Part shown: piece by piece, positions 36,934 through 46,413 of the stretch | Layout of the letters: each line of letters starts with the position of its first letter | How positions within the stretch are numbered: position 1 is the stretch's first letter | From: Pseudomonadota bacterium | Lineage (GTDB): Bacteria; Pseudomonadota; Gammaproteobacteria; Burkholderiales; Thiobacillaceae | Assembly: GCA_021826065.1 (NCBI GenBank) | Contig: JAKADY010000005.1 | Span: 1 to 64,000 of the forward strand | Reading direction: 5' to 3' | DNA length: 64,000 bases | The notes under the pieces: model-generated | The model's database searches: none | Told to the model about the DNA's origin: nothing | Seen by the model: the letters and a program-made list of their open reading frames with translations, nothing else | Made by a program: the position numbers and the translations under genes

Positions 36934-38331
36934 TTACGCCGACTTTGCCGCCGACCGCCTTGCCCGCGCCGCCAGCCAGACCAGAAGCAGCACCGGCAAG
37001 CCGATCAGCGCCGTGCCGGTGAAGAAGAACGCATAGCCGTGCGCATCCACCACCACGCCGGAGAAGCCGGCGATGAACTTGGGCAGGAGCAGCATCACCG
37101 AGCTGAACAGGGCGTATTGGGTGGCCGAATAGGCGACATTGGTGAGGCCGGAGAGATAGGCCACGAAGGCCGAGGAGGCAATGCCGGCGGAGAGGTTGTC
37201 GGCCGAGACCACGAAGACGAGGCCGGTGACGTCGTGGCCGCGGCCGGCCAGCCAGACGAAGAGGAGGTTGGTGGCGGCCGACAGCAGCGCCCCCAGGAAC
37301 AGGGTCTTCATCACCCCCCAGCGGGCGGTCAGCAGCCCGCCGATGGCGGCCCCGACGATGGTCATGATCACCCCATAGACCTTGGCCACCGTGGCCACCT
37401 CGTCCTTGGTGTAGCCCATGTCCACATAGAACGGGTTGGCCATGATGCCCATCACCACGTCGGAGATGCGGTAGGTGGCGATCAACGCCAGCACCAGCAG
37501 GGCCTGCCAGCGGTAGCGGCGGACGAAGTCGATGAAGGGCGACAGCACCGCCCCGTGCAGCCAGGCCGCAAGCTTGAGCCACACCCCCTGTAAGCCCTGG
37601 TCGGCAAGCCAGACGCGCGCCCTTTCCTCGCGCGCCAGGGTCTCGGCGAGGAGCGCCGCACGCGCAGCGTCCACCCTGGGCTCGCGCACGATCAGGGTGG
37701 TAAGGATGCCGACCCCCATCAGCGCCGCCATCACCGTATAGGCGATGCGCCAGGGGGCGTGCTCATAGGTGGCCTCGGACGGGTCGAAGACGGCGGCGAT
37801 CCACAGCACGCCGGCGCCGGCGGTGATCATGGCCACGCGGTAGCCGGCCTGGTAGGTTGCGGCCATCGCCCCCTGCAGCCGCACCTCCACCGCCTCGATG
37901 CGGTAGGCGTCCAGCGCGATGTCCTGGGTGGCCGAGGCGAAGGCCACGGCCAGGGCAAACCAGGCCATGTGGCTCAAGCTCTGCGTCGGGTCGGTGTGCG
38001 CCATGCCCAGGAGCGCCAGGGCGATGGTCACCTGCGAGGCGAGCAGCCAGGCGCGCCGGCGGCCCAGCACGCGGCTCAATACCGGCAGCGGCAGCCGGTC
38101 GACCAGCGGCGACCAGGCCCACTTGATGCCATAGGCCAGCCCCACCCAGGAGAAATAGCCGATGGTGGTGCGGTCCACCCCCGCCTCCCGGAGCCAGAAG
38201 GAGAGCGTACCCAGCACCAGCAGCAGCGGCAGCCCGGCGGAGAAGCCGAGGAAGAGCATGCCCAGCACGCGCGGGTGGGCGTAGATGGCCAGGCCGCCGA
38301 GACGGCCGCTGGGGGACTCGGGTCCGCTCAC
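36934..38331 (-). CDS. AmpG-like MFS permease
   Basis: A 465-residue major-facilitator protein with 12 predicted TM helices. It begins (GTG at 38331) SGPESPSGRLGGLAIYAHPRVLGMLFLGFSAGLPLLLV, typical of AmpG, which imports anhydro-muropeptides for cell-wall recycling. YFSWVGLAYGIKWAWSPLVDRLPLP and ATQDIALDAYRIEAV are AmpG-family signatures. Its start overlaps the xth stop (GTGA). Substrate assignment rests on family resemblance; other AmpG-like permeases carry other substrates. Confidence 0.82.
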   Translation of the reverse strand: MSGPESPSGRLGGLAIYAHPRVLGMLFLGFSAGLPLLLVLGTLSFWLREAGVDRTTIGYFSWVGLAYGIKWAWSPLVDRLPLPVLSRVLGRRRAWLLASQVTIALALLGMAHTDPTQSLSHMAWFALAVAFASATQDIALDAYRIEAVEVRLQGAMAATYQAGYRVAMITAGAGVLWIAAVFDPSEATYEHAPWRIAYTVMAALMGVGILTTLIVREPRVDAARAALLAETLAREERARVWLADQGLQGVWLKLAAWLHGAVLSPFIDFVRRYRWQALLVLALIATYRISDVVMGIMANPFYVDMGYTKDEVATVAKVYGVIMTIVGAAIGGLLTARWGVMKTLFLGALLSAATNLLFVWLAGRGHDVTGLVFVVSADNLSAGIASSAFVAYLSGLTNVAYSATQYALFSSVMLLLPKFIAGFSGVVVDAHGYAFFFTGTALIGLPVLLLVWLAARARRSAAKSA

Positions 38332-39107
38332 AGGTTGTAGTCGTAGTCGATGGTCAGCGGCGCATGGTCGCTGAAACGCTCGGCCTTGTAGATGCGGGCC
38401 TCGAGGGCCTTGGCGGCGATGCCGGGGGTGGCGATCTGGTAGTCGATGCGCCAGCCGACGTTCTTGGCCCAGGCCTGGCCGCGGTTGGACCACCAAGTGT
38501 AGCCCTCCTCGGTGGCGTCGGGGTATAGGCGGCGGTAGACGTCGACGAAGCCCAGCTCCGAGAACACCCGGCCGATCCAGGCGCGCTCCTCGGGCAGGAA
38601 GCCGGAGTTCTTCTGGTTGGAGCGCCAGTTCTTGAGGTCCTTCTCGGTGTGGGCGATGTTCCAGTCGCCGCAGAGGATGACCTCGTGGCCGGCCTGTGCC
38701 AGCCGAGCGAGATGGGGGTAGAAATGCTCCATGAAGGCGAACTTGGCCGCCTGCCTGTGCTCGCCGGCGGAGCCCGAGGGCAGGTAGACGGAGACGATGG
38801 CGAGCCGGCCGAACTGAACCTCAAGATAACGGCCTTCCGCGTCGATATCCGGTATGCCCAGGCCCTCGATGATCCGGTCCGGCTGACGCCGGCAGTAGAT
38901 GCCCACGCCGCTGTAGCCCTTCTTCTCGGCATAGTGGAAATAGCCGTAATAGCCCGGCGGATTGAGCATTTGCGCCGTCATGTCGGCGACCTGTGCCTTG
39001 AGCTCCTGCAGGCAGACGACATCGGCCGCCTCGCGCGGCAGCCAGTCGTAAAAGCCCTTGCTGGCCGCCGAACGGAGGCCGTTGACGTTGAGGGTTACAA
39101 TGCGCAT
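38328..39107 (-). CDS. xth: Exodeoxyribonuclease III
   Basis: A 259-residue AP endonuclease/3'-exonuclease of base-excision repair. Active-site motifs are MRIVTLNVNGLRSA, the metal-binding glutamate in CLQELKAQ, CGDWNIAHTEKDLKNW, WRIDYQI and SDHAPL. The start is the ATG at 39107, where family sequence begins; the frame continues upstream through the pyrE start but is not family-like. Only 18 bp separate it from divergent pyrE. Confidence 0.95.
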   Translation of the reverse strand: MRIVTLNVNGLRSAASKGFYDWLPREAADVVCLQELKAQVADMTAQMLNPPGYYGYFHYAEKKGYSGVGIYCRRQPDRIIEGLGIPDIDAEGRYLEVQFGRLAIVSVYLPSGSAGEHRQAAKFAFMEHFYPHLARLAQAGHEVILCGDWNIAHTEKDLKNWRSNQKNSGFLPEERAWIGRVFSELGFVDVYRRLYPDATEEGYTWWSNRGQAWAKNVGWRIDYQIATPGIAAKALEARIYKAERFSDHAPLTIDYDYNL

Positions 39108-39125
39108 TTTTGACGGACGGATCGC

Positions 39126-39767
39126 GTGTCGGCTTTCAAAGAGGATTTCCTGAGCTTCGCCATCGAACGGGGGGTGTTGCTGTTCGGGGCGTTCAAGACC
39201 AAGGCGGGTCGCGTCTCGCCCTATTTCTTCAACGCCGGGCTGTTCAACGACGGGCTGTCGCTGAAACGTCTGGGCGAATTCTACGCCAAAGCCATCCTCG
39301 ACTCCGGGCTCGCCTTCGACGGCCTGTTCGGCCCGGCCTACAAGGGCATCCCGCTCGCCGCGGCAGTGGCCATCGCCCTGGCCGGCCTGGGACGCAACGT
39401 GCCGTTCAGCTACAACCGCAAGGAGGCCAAGGACCACGGCGAGGGCGGGGTGATCGTCGGCGCGCCGCTCCAAGGGCGCATCCTCATCGTCGACGACGTG
39501 ATCTCGGCCGGCACCTCGGTGCGCGAGTCGGTGGCGCTGATCCGTGCGGCGGGGGCCGAGCCCTGCGGCGTGGCGATCGCCCTGGACCGCCAGGAGCGCG
39601 GCACGGGTGAGCTCTCGGCCGTGCAGGAGGTGAGCCGCGACTATGGCCTACCGGTCATCCCCATCGTCCGTCTGGACGACCTGATGGCCTATCTGGCGGC
39701 GCGTGCCGGGCAGGCCGAGACCCTGGCGGCCATGCGCGCCTACCGCGAGCGCTATGGTGCGGCCTGA
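39126..39767 (+). CDS. pyrE: Orotate phosphoribosyltransferase
   Basis: A 213-residue enzyme of pyrimidine synthesis that adds PRPP to orotate. It shows the type-I PRPP motif [15 protein letters not shown], the flexible loop [10 protein letters not shown] and the N-terminal [18 protein letters not shown]. It uses a GTG start. It overlaps the DUF4124 gene by 14 bases. The pairing with divergent exonuclease III over a very short gap is conserved in betaproteobacteria. Confidence 0.96.
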   Translation: MSAFKEDFLSFAIERGVLLFGAFKTKAGRVSPYFFNAGLFNDGLSLKRLGEFYAKAILDSGLAFDGLFGPAYKGIPLAAAVAIALAGLGRNVPFSYNRKEAKDHGEGGVIVGAPLQGRILIVDDVISAGTSVRESVALIRAAGAEPCGVAIALDRQERGTGELSAVQEVSRDYGLPVIPIVRLDDLMAYLAARAGQAETLAAMRAYRERYGAA

Positions 39768-40395
39768 GCGGGCGTCGAGCCGCTGCCCCGGGCGGACAGC
39801 CGCCGCCCTGGTCCTTGGCCTGCTCTTCGCCCTGCCGGGCTGGGCGCAGACCTACCGCTGGGTCGATGAACGCGGCCGGGTCTATTACAGCGACAAGCCG
39901 CCCTTGCATGCCGCCGAGCCGGACGTGCTCGACCGGCAGGGGCGGTTGCTGCGCAAGGCCAGGCCGGCGACGCCGACGGCCAACGTCGGCGGACGCGACC
40001 TCGCGCGCGAGCGCCAGGACCGGGCGCTGCTGTCGACCTATGTGCACGAGGCCGAGATTGATCTCGCCCGTGAGCGCGCTCTGGCGCAGGAGCGGGCCAA
40101 ACAGGAGAGCCTGGAGGCGCTGCTGGAGCAGGCCCGGGCGCGCAAGGCCCGCCTCGAGGGCGAGGCCGCCGCCCACCGCCAGGCCGGGCGCACGCCGCCG
40201 GCGGGCCTGAGCCAAGCGCTCGCCGAGAGCGAGCGCGAGTTCGCCCGCCTGGCGCAGCTGCACGCACGCAGCGAAAACGCCATGCGCGAGATCGAAATGC
40301 GCTATGAGGGCTACAAGCGGCGCTTTCGCGAGCTCAAAGGCCTGCCCGCCGAGGCGGCCCGCACCACGGCGCCGGCCACGAACGGCACGCCCTAG
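39754..40395 (+). CDS. DUF4124-domain periplasmic protein
   Basis: A 213-residue protein with a signal peptide ([18 protein letters not shown]) and an N-terminal DUF4124 segment [18 protein letters not shown]. The rest is charged and helical ([34 protein letters not shown]), likely a coiled coil. DUF4124 is a short beta module in many periplasmic proteins of this group; its role is unknown. The ATG at 39754 lies inside the 3' end of pyrE, suggesting coupled translation. Confidence 0.8.
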   Translation: MVRPERASSRCPGRTAAALVLGLLFALPGWAQTYRWVDERGRVYYSDKPPLHAAEPDVLDRQGRLLRKARPATPTANVGGRDLARERQDRALLSTYVHEAEIDLARERALAQERAKQESLEALLEQARARKARLEGEAAAHRQAGRTPPAGLSQALAESEREFARLAQLHARSENAMREIEMRYEGYKRRFRELKGLPAEAARTTAPATNGTP

Positions 40396-42092
40396 CCGGT
40401 CTTGGCCGCCGCGAGCGGCTGTGGGCGGTGCAGGCCGTAACCCTGGGCGTAATCCACCCCCAACCGGGTCAGCTCCGACACGATGGCGGCATCCTCGACG
40501 AACTCGGCCACGGTCTTGAGGCCTACGGTGTGGCCGATGCGGTGGATGGCCTCGACGATCGCGCGGTCCATGGGGTCGCGGGTGATGTCGCGCACGAAGG
40601 CGCCGTCGATCTTGAGGTAATCCACTGGCAGGGTCTTGAGATAGGTGAAGGAACTCAGCCCCGAGCCGAAGTCGTCCAGGGCGAAGCGGCAACCCTCGGC
40701 GCGGATGGCGTGGATGAAGTCGAGGGCGCGGCTCAGGTTGGCGATGGCGGCGGTCTCGGTGATCTCAAAGCAGAGCAGCGCGGCGGTCTGGCCGGTGTCG
40801 CGCAACAGCTCGCGCAGGTAGGCGTCGAAGCCGGTGTCGTTGAGGGTCGCCCCCGACAGGTTGACGAAGAAGCTGGGGGCACCGCTAGCGGCGGCGTCCG
40901 GATGGCGGGCGACGTGTTCGAGCAAGCGGCGCACCACCCAGCGGTCCAGAGCGGGGGCCACGTTGTAGCGCTCGGCCGCCGGCAGGAAGGCGCCCGGGCC
41001 GATCAGCGTGCCCGACTCGTCGCGCAGGCGCAGGAGGATCTCGCGGAAGGCGGGCTGGGGCGTGTGGCCGAGGGCATCGATCCGCTGCCAGTGCAGCTCG
41101 AAGCGGTCCTGCTCCAGGGCGGCATTGATGCGGGCGACCCAGTGCATCTCGCCCTGGCGGCGGGCGAGCTCGACGTCGTCCTCCTGGAACAGGTGGATGC
41201 GGTTGCGGCCGAGGTCCTTGGCGGCATAGCAGGCCACGTCGGCGCGCCCCATGAGGTCGGCCAGGGTGCCACTCGCCCGGTTGATCGGCACCAGGCCGAT
41301 GCTGCCGCCGATGGCGAAGGTCTTGCCCAGCCAGCTGAAACGGAAGTCGTTGAGGGCGGCGAGCACCTGGGCGGCGATGTGCTGCGCGCGGTCGAGCGGG
41401 CAGTTTTCGAGCAGGATGCCGAATTCGTCGCCGCCCAGGCGGGCGACGGTGTCGCTGTCGCGCACCTGGGCGTGCAACAGCAGGGCCACTTGCTTGAGCA
41501 GCTCGTCGCCGGCGACATGGCCGCAGGTGTCGTTGACCACCTTGAACTGGTCCAGATCGAGGTAGAGCAGGGCGTGGTGGGTATCCAGCTCGCGCGACTC
41601 ATCGAGCGCCTCGGCCAGCTTGCGCTCGAACTGCGCCCGGTTGGTGAGTCCGGTCAGCGGGTCGTGGTAGGCCAGGTGACGGATGGTCGCCTCCGCCTGG
41701 CGGTGGGCACGGCGCACCGCGGCGTCGCGGACCTCGCGCTCGATGGCCGGCACCAGGCGGGCGAGGTTGTCCTTCATGATGTAGTCGGCCGCCCCCGCCT
41801 TCATGGCGGCCACCGCCACATCCTCGCCGATGGTGCCGGAGAGGATGATCACCGGCACGTCCGAACCGGTCTGGCGCACCAGGTCGAGCGCCGCCTCCGA
41901 GCTGAAGCCGGGCAGGTTGTGGTCGGTGATGACCACGTCCCAATCGGGCTCGGCCAGGGCCTGGGTCAGCTGGGCCGCGCTGTCGACCCGATGCAGCATC
42001 GGCCGGTAGCCGTGACGCCTGAGCTCGCGCTCGAGCAGCAGGGCGTCGTCCTCCGAGTCCTCCACCAACAGGACGCGCAGGACCTTGCTCAT
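40392..42092 (-). CDS. Response regulator with GGDEF and EAL domains
   Basis: A 566-residue three-domain protein: REC (1 to about 120, VLLVEDSEDDALLLERELRRHG, phosphoacceptor in WDVVITDHNLPG), GGDEF (about 155-315, motif LGGDEFGILLEN intact) and EAL (about 325-560). The EAL signature reads EIL (FREILLRL), but the catalytic set remains: N in FFVNLSG, E in CFEITET, DDFGSG, K in YLKIDG, E in AEFVE and Q in YAQGYG. It could both make and degrade c-di-GMP. It is last in an operon after a CheY-like regulator, a large PAS kinase and a PhnD-like protein. Confidence 0.92.
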   Translation of the reverse strand: MSKVLRVLLVEDSEDDALLLERELRRHGYRPMLHRVDSAAQLTQALAEPDWDVVITDHNLPGFSSEAALDLVRQTGSDVPVIILSGTIGEDVAVAAMKAGAADYIMKDNLARLVPAIEREVRDAAVRRAHRQAEATIRHLAYHDPLTGLTNRAQFERKLAEALDESRELDTHHALLYLDLDQFKVVNDTCGHVAGDELLKQVALLLHAQVRDSDTVARLGGDEFGILLENCPLDRAQHIAAQVLAALNDFRFSWLGKTFAIGGSIGLVPINRASGTLADLMGRADVACYAAKDLGRNRIHLFQEDDVELARRQGEMHWVARINAALEQDRFELHWQRIDALGHTPQPAFREILLRLRDESGTLIGPGAFLPAAERYNVAPALDRWVVRRLLEHVARHPDAAASGAPSFFVNLSGATLNDTGFDAYLRELLRDTGQTAALLCFEITETAAIANLSRALDFIHAIRAEGCRFALDDFGSGLSSFTYLKTLPVDYLKIDGAFVRDITRDPMDRAIVEAIHRIGHTVGLKTVAEFVEDAAIVSELTRLGVDYAQGYGLHRPQPLAAAKTG

Positions 42093-42548
42093 TCAGGGTG
42101 TCCCGGCAGCCGGCGGCGGCACGTTGAGCACCAGCCAGTACAGGCCCAACTGCCGCGCCGCCTCGAGAAACTGTTCGAAGTCCACCGGCTTGCGCACATA
42201 GCTGTTGGCGCCGAGCTGGTAGCTCGCCAGGATGTCCCGCTCCTCGTTGGAGGTGGTCAGGATCACCACGGGCAGCAGATGGGTGCGTGGGTCGGCACGC
42301 AGTTGCCGCAGGACCTCCAGCCCGTCCACCTTGGGCAGCTTGAGATCGAGCAGCACCACCTGGGGCTGGTTGCGGGTGTCGCGGCCGCTGTGGGCACCGG
42401 TGCCGAACAGGTAGTCCAGCGCCTCCACCCCGTCGCGCGCGACCACCACCGGATTGAGGATGTTGTTCTTGCGGAAGGCGCGCAGGGTCAGTTCTTCATC
42501 GTCCGCGTTGTCCTCCACCAGCAGGATGACCTTGTCCGTCGGGTCCAC
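42093..42548 (-). CDS. Single-domain CheY/Rcp1-like response regulator
   Basis: A 151-residue stand-alone receiver, probably phosphorylated by the adjacent kinase. Acidic pocket LLVEDNADDEE, phosphoacceptor in QVVLLDLKLPKVDG, and K in YVRKPVDFEQF are present. The ADDEELTLRAFRKNNILNPVVVARDGVEALDYLFGTG pattern is of the Rcp1 type found with phytochrome-like and PAS kinases. Its ATG-stop junction to the GGDEF-EAL gene is one base, so the two are coupled. Confidence 0.93.
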   Translation of the reverse strand: MDPTDKVILLVEDNADDEELTLRAFRKNNILNPVVVARDGVEALDYLFGTGAHSGRDTRNQPQVVLLDLKLPKVDGLEVLRQLRADPRTHLLPVVILTTSNEERDILASYQLGANSYVRKPVDFEQFLEAARQLGLYWLVLNVPPPAAGTP

Positions 42549-42599
42549 GTGTCTCTCCTCCTCTTTGTGGGTGGTGGTGGAATTCTGTTCGGAAAAGGG

Positions 42600-45467
42600 T
42601 CAGCCCGACAAGGTGACCGCTGGCGGCAGGGTGAAACGGAAGGTCGCGCCCTGGCCGGGGCTCGCCTCGGCCCAGATGCGGCCACCATGGCGGTGGACGA
42701 TGCGCTGCACGGTGGCCAGACCGATGCCGGTGCCCTCGAATTCGCTCGGGTGATGCAGGCGCTGGAAGGCGCCGAACAGCTTGTCCGCATAGCGCATGTC
42801 GAAGCCGGCACCGTTGTCGCGCACATAGAACGCGGGGCCCGCCTCTGACGGCGTGCTGCCCACCTCGATGCGCGGCCGCTCGGTACTGCCGGTGTATTTC
42901 CAGGCATTCTCCAGCAGGTTGTAGAGCGCGGTGCGCAACAGACCAGGGTCGCCCCACACCGTCAGGCCGGGTTGCACGACGATGTCCACCCGCCGTTCAG
43001 GCTGCGCCTGCTGCAGTTCGGCGAGGATCTCGCGCGCCATCCCGCTCAGATCGACCACGCCCGGCTGCAGCGCCGCCCGGCTCACGCGCGACAGCTGCAA
43101 CAGGTCGTCGATCAGGGTGGCCATGCGCTGGGTGGCGGCGCGCACCCGGCGCAGGTAGTCCAGGCCGGGGCCGTCCAGACGCTCGCCGTAGTCCTCCAGG
43201 AGGGCCTGACTGAAGCCGTCGATGGCGCGTAACGGCGCGCGCAGGTCGTGCGAGACGGAGTAGGCGAAGGCCTCCAGCTCGCGGTTGGCGGCGGCCAGCT
43301 CCTCGCTACGCTGCTTGAGCAAGCGTTCCGCCTGCTTGCGCTCGCTGATGTCCAGGCTATAGCCGATCATGCCGATGGGTTCGCCCTGCGGGTCGCGGCG
43401 CAGGCTAAGGCTGAGCAGCACATCCACGACGGTGCCGTCCTTGCGCCTGAGCCTGACCTCCAGCTCGAGCGCCCCCTGCCGCTGCAGGGGGAGGATGACC
43501 TCGCGCCAGAGGAAATCGCTGTTTTCATAGAGCAGCCCCACCGAGCGGCCCAAGACCTCCTGCGCCTTGTAGCCGTAGAGCCGCTCGGCGCCGCGGTTCC
43601 AGCTGGTGATGACGCCGTCGAGGTCGGTGCTCACCACGGCGTCGTGGATCTGGTCGATGATGGCGGCCTGTTCCTGGACCTGGCGCGTGCGCGCCGCCAC
43701 GAGCTCCTCCAGGCGGTCGCGGTGGGCCGCCAGTTCGCGTTCGGTGCGGCGCAGCTCGGTCACGTCGAGGGTGGTGCCGATCATGTGCAGCGGCCGGTGC
43801 TCGGCGTCGAAGCTGACCCGACCCTGTTCCAGAACGATGCGCTCGCTGCCGTCGGGGACGAGCACGCGATGCTCGATGCGGTAATGACCGTCCTCGCGCT
43901 GCATCGCGGCCTGCATCTCCGCCCACACCGCCGCGCGGTCGTCCGGGTGGACGTGGGCCATGAAGGCCTCGGCGCTGGCGGCGACCTCGCCGGGGACGTA
44001 GCCGAGCAGGCGGTATTCCTCGTCCGACCAGGTCGCCTGCCCGGTGGTGAGGTCCAGGTCCCAGCTACCCAGATGGGCGATGGCCTGGGCCTGGGCGAGT
44101 TGCGCCTCGCTGGCGCGCAGGGCGGCCTCGCTGCGCAGCCGTTCGCTGATGTCGCTGACGATGGCGATGAATCGCGGGGCCTCGTCCGGCGGCTGGACGT
44201 ACTGCAGAAAGATCTCCACCGGAATGTCATGGCCATCGCGGTGCCGGTGCATGGTCTGGAAGCGGATGGCCGGCCGCTCGCCCCGGCGCAGGGGCTCGAT
44301 CAGGGCCTGGAAGCGCGCCGCGTCGAATTCCGGCTTGATGTCCAGCGGCGTCATCTGCAGGAGTTCGGCCTCGCTGTAGCCGACCTGGGCGACGGCCCCC
44401 TGGTTGACATAGATGAACCGCAGGCTGTCGGCCTCGAAGATGAAAACGCATTCCTCGATGCGGTCCAGGGTGTCCTTGAAATGGCGCAGGGCCGCCTCCA
44501 CCCGCTTGCTGTCGCTGATGTCGCGCATGATCGTGGACAGGTACAGCAGCTCACCGCGTTCATCACGATGACCGACGATCACCTGGGAGACCGGGATCTC
44601 GCGCCCGCCCGCGCCGAGCAGGGCCGTCTCGCCAGACCAGACGCCGGTGCGGATCGCCGTCGGGATCCCCTCGTCGCGGATCACAGCCATGGCCCAAGGC
44701 GGGTGGATGTCGGTGATTTGGTGGGTCTGCAGGGACGCCTGCGCCAGGCCCGTGATGCGTCGCCCGGCAGCGTTCAGATAGAGGATGCGGCCGTCCGGGG
44801 TGGCCATGCCGACCAGGTCGGGGGTGGCCTCCAGCACCGAAATGAGGCGATCGCGTTCCTGTTGCGCCGCCTGACGCTCGGCCAGGGCCGTCCGGAGCTG
44901 GACGTTGGCCGCTTCGGTGCGCTGGCTCAGGAGACGCAGTTCGGCCCCCTCGCGTTGTCGCAGCTGGAGCTGGCGTAAAAGCAGCCCCAGTAGCAGGGCG
45001 AACAGGGCATAGGCCGCGCCAAGCTGCAGGCGCAACTGCTGCTGACGCTGGGTGATGGGGGACAGATCGTGCACCAGGGTCAGATGGGCAGCCCCCTGGT
45101 AGCCATAGTTGAGCGTGGCCTCCAGGGGCGGGGTGCGCGTGCCTGTGACCGAGGGGCGACGATACTGTCCGAGTCGGAAGCCATTGCCCGTCTCGAGCAC
45201 GATCTCGGCCACGTGCGCGTGCCGGCTGCCCCAGGCCTGCACCACCTGGCTGGCGCCCTCGTAATGCCCCTGTTCCAGGTGACTGCGCACCAGGGTGGCG
45301 AGCAGATCCAGCTCGTGCCGGGCCGAGCCCAGGGCCGCCTGCGTCTCCTGCGCCTGCTGCGATCTCAGCTGCTGCTCACCGATCCACAGGATCCCCACCA
45401 GCAGCAGTGCCAGACCCAACCAGGGCAGGACGGGATGGGCCCACAGACGCATCTCAGGCATCCGCAT
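42600..45467 (-). CDS. PAS-domain sensor histidine kinase
   Basis: A 955-residue inner-membrane kinase. TM helices lie at about 12-30 and 148-168, around a short periplasmic sensor loop. Four PAS/PAC domains follow (for example VLEATPDLVGMATPDGRILYLN, IEECVFIFEADSLRFIYVN, AIAHLGSWDLDLTTG and QIHDAVVSTDLDGVITSWN). HisKA has H in AYSVSHDLRAPLRAI, and HATPase has NLLENAWKYT, VRDNGAGFDM and GTGIGLATV. Its start overlaps the phnD-like stop; ATG codons at 45461 and 45452 are alternatives, the last clearing the overlap. It probably phosphorylates the next gene's regulator. Confidence 0.92.
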   Translation of the reverse strand: MRMPEMRLWAHPVLPWLGLALLLVGILWIGEQQLRSQQAQETQAALGSARHELDLLATLVRSHLEQGHYEGASQVVQAWGSRHAHVAEIVLETGNGFRLGQYRRPSVTGTRTPPLEATLNYGYQGAAHLTLVHDLSPITQRQQQLRLQLGAAYALFALLLGLLLRQLQLRQREGAELRLLSQRTEAANVQLRTALAERQAAQQERDRLISVLEATPDLVGMATPDGRILYLNAAGRRITGLAQASLQTHQITDIHPPWAMAVIRDEGIPTAIRTGVWSGETALLGAGGREIPVSQVIVGHRDERGELLYLSTIMRDISDSKRVEAALRHFKDTLDRIEECVFIFEADSLRFIYVNQGAVAQVGYSEAELLQMTPLDIKPEFDAARFQALIEPLRRGERPAIRFQTMHRHRDGHDIPVEIFLQYVQPPDEAPRFIAIVSDISERLRSEAALRASEAQLAQAQAIAHLGSWDLDLTTGQATWSDEEYRLLGYVPGEVAASAEAFMAHVHPDDRAAVWAEMQAAMQREDGHYRIEHRVLVPDGSERIVLEQGRVSFDAEHRPLHMIGTTLDVTELRRTERELAAHRDRLEELVAARTRQVQEQAAIIDQIHDAVVSTDLDGVITSWNRGAERLYGYKAQEVLGRSVGLLYENSDFLWREVILPLQRQGALELEVRLRRKDGTVVDVLLSLSLRRDPQGEPIGMIGYSLDISERKQAERLLKQRSEELAAANRELEAFAYSVSHDLRAPLRAIDGFSQALLEDYGERLDGPGLDYLRRVRAATQRMATLIDDLLQLSRVSRAALQPGVVDLSGMAREILAELQQAQPERRVDIVVQPGLTVWGDPGLLRTALYNLLENAWKYTGSTERPRIEVGSTPSEAGPAFYVRDNGAGFDMRYADKLFGAFQRLHHPSEFEGTGIGLATVQRIVHRHGGRIWAEASPGQGATFRFTLPPAVTLSG

Positions 45468-46314
45468 CGACTGCCCGCATCATCCGCCGCAGGCCGTCAT
45501 AATCGGCATCGTCGGCGCCGACCAGGGCACTGAGCCCAGGATGCAGCCTTTTGAGCACATCGCGACCGGCCGCGTCGCGGTGCAGGTTGAGCAGGGTATG
45601 GCGCAGCCGTTCCACATCGGCCGGCGGAAGGGTGGCGCGGGCGACGAACAGATACTCCGGCACCGCCGGGCTGACCGCCAGGGCGCGCAACCCGCGCCCG
45701 GCGTATTCCTGGAAGACCTCTTGCTTGAGCCCGCCGGCATCGAAGTCGCCCGCCAGGACGGCCAAGGCGACGTCACGGTGGGTGCCGAGGAAGCGGTGAT
45801 GGCCCAGATCGCGCAGACGCACCCCACTCTGTAGCAGCTGATAGTGCGGTAGCAGATGCCCCGCCCTAGAGTCCGCAGCACCGAAGGCCATGCTGCGCCC
45901 TTTGAGCATGTCGACGCGGGTCAGCGGGCTGTCGCGGTGCACGGCAATCACGCCGCGCAGACCGGGCTCCCCGGTGACCTCCAGCCGGGCCAGGATGGGT
46001 TTGCGCCCGTAGCGCTCGACCATGCGCACGTAGCTGGCCGGGCCGATGTAGGCGATGTCCACCTGGTCGCCGCCGATGGCGGCGAGGTGCTGCTTGTAAC
46101 TCTGGCCGACGCGCACCTGCACCGGGCGCCGCAGCGCCTCGCTCAGGCGGGCCGCCAGCGGCGCGAAGCGCCGCTCGATCTCAGGCGCCGGTAGATAGGG
46201 CAACACGGCCAGCACCAATGGCGTATTCGCCGGTGGGCCTGCAGACAGCGCTGCAGGCAGGAGCGACAGCCAGGCCAGGATCAGCGTCAGCAGGCGGGCG
46301 AGCGGGTTTTTCAT
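45454..46314 (-). CDS. PhnD-like periplasmic binding protein
   Basis: A 286-residue protein with a signal peptide (LARLLTLILAWLSLLPAALSA) and a PhnD/type-2 periplasmic-binding fold: VLAVLPYLPAPEIERRFAPLAARLSEAL, VDIAYIGPASYVRMVERYG and LRDLGHHRFLGTHRDVALAVLAGDFDAGG. PhnD relatives bind phosphonates, phosphite or other small oxyanions for ABC import. Here no permease or ATPase follows; it is translationally linked to a PAS histidine kinase, so it probably delivers a ligand signal to that kinase, as in other PhnD-sensor fusions. Ligand unknown. Confidence 0.85.
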   Translation of the reverse strand: MKNPLARLLTLILAWLSLLPAALSAGPPANTPLVLAVLPYLPAPEIERRFAPLAARLSEALRRPVQVRVGQSYKQHLAAIGGDQVDIAYIGPASYVRMVERYGRKPILARLEVTGEPGLRGVIAVHRDSPLTRVDMLKGRSMAFGAADSRAGHLLPHYQLLQSGVRLRDLGHHRFLGTHRDVALAVLAGDFDAGGLKQEVFQEYAGRGLRALAVSPAVPEYLFVARATLPPADVERLRHTLLNLHRDAAGRDVLKRLHPGLSALVGADDADYDGLRRMMRAVDADA

Positions 46315-46413
46315 GGACGCAGGGTGGCGTTGCGGGGTCCAACCGACGCGCGGTTACACCGCAGTGTGCCAACTATAACGGCTGCCGTGGCTGGCGGGTG
46401 TAGCCCGACCGCG

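Noticed and set aside
35005-37593. 862-codon plus-strand frame opposite pyruvate kinase and AmpG
   Set aside because: It spans two well-supported minus-strand genes and has the His/Gln-rich composition of a GC-rich shadow.
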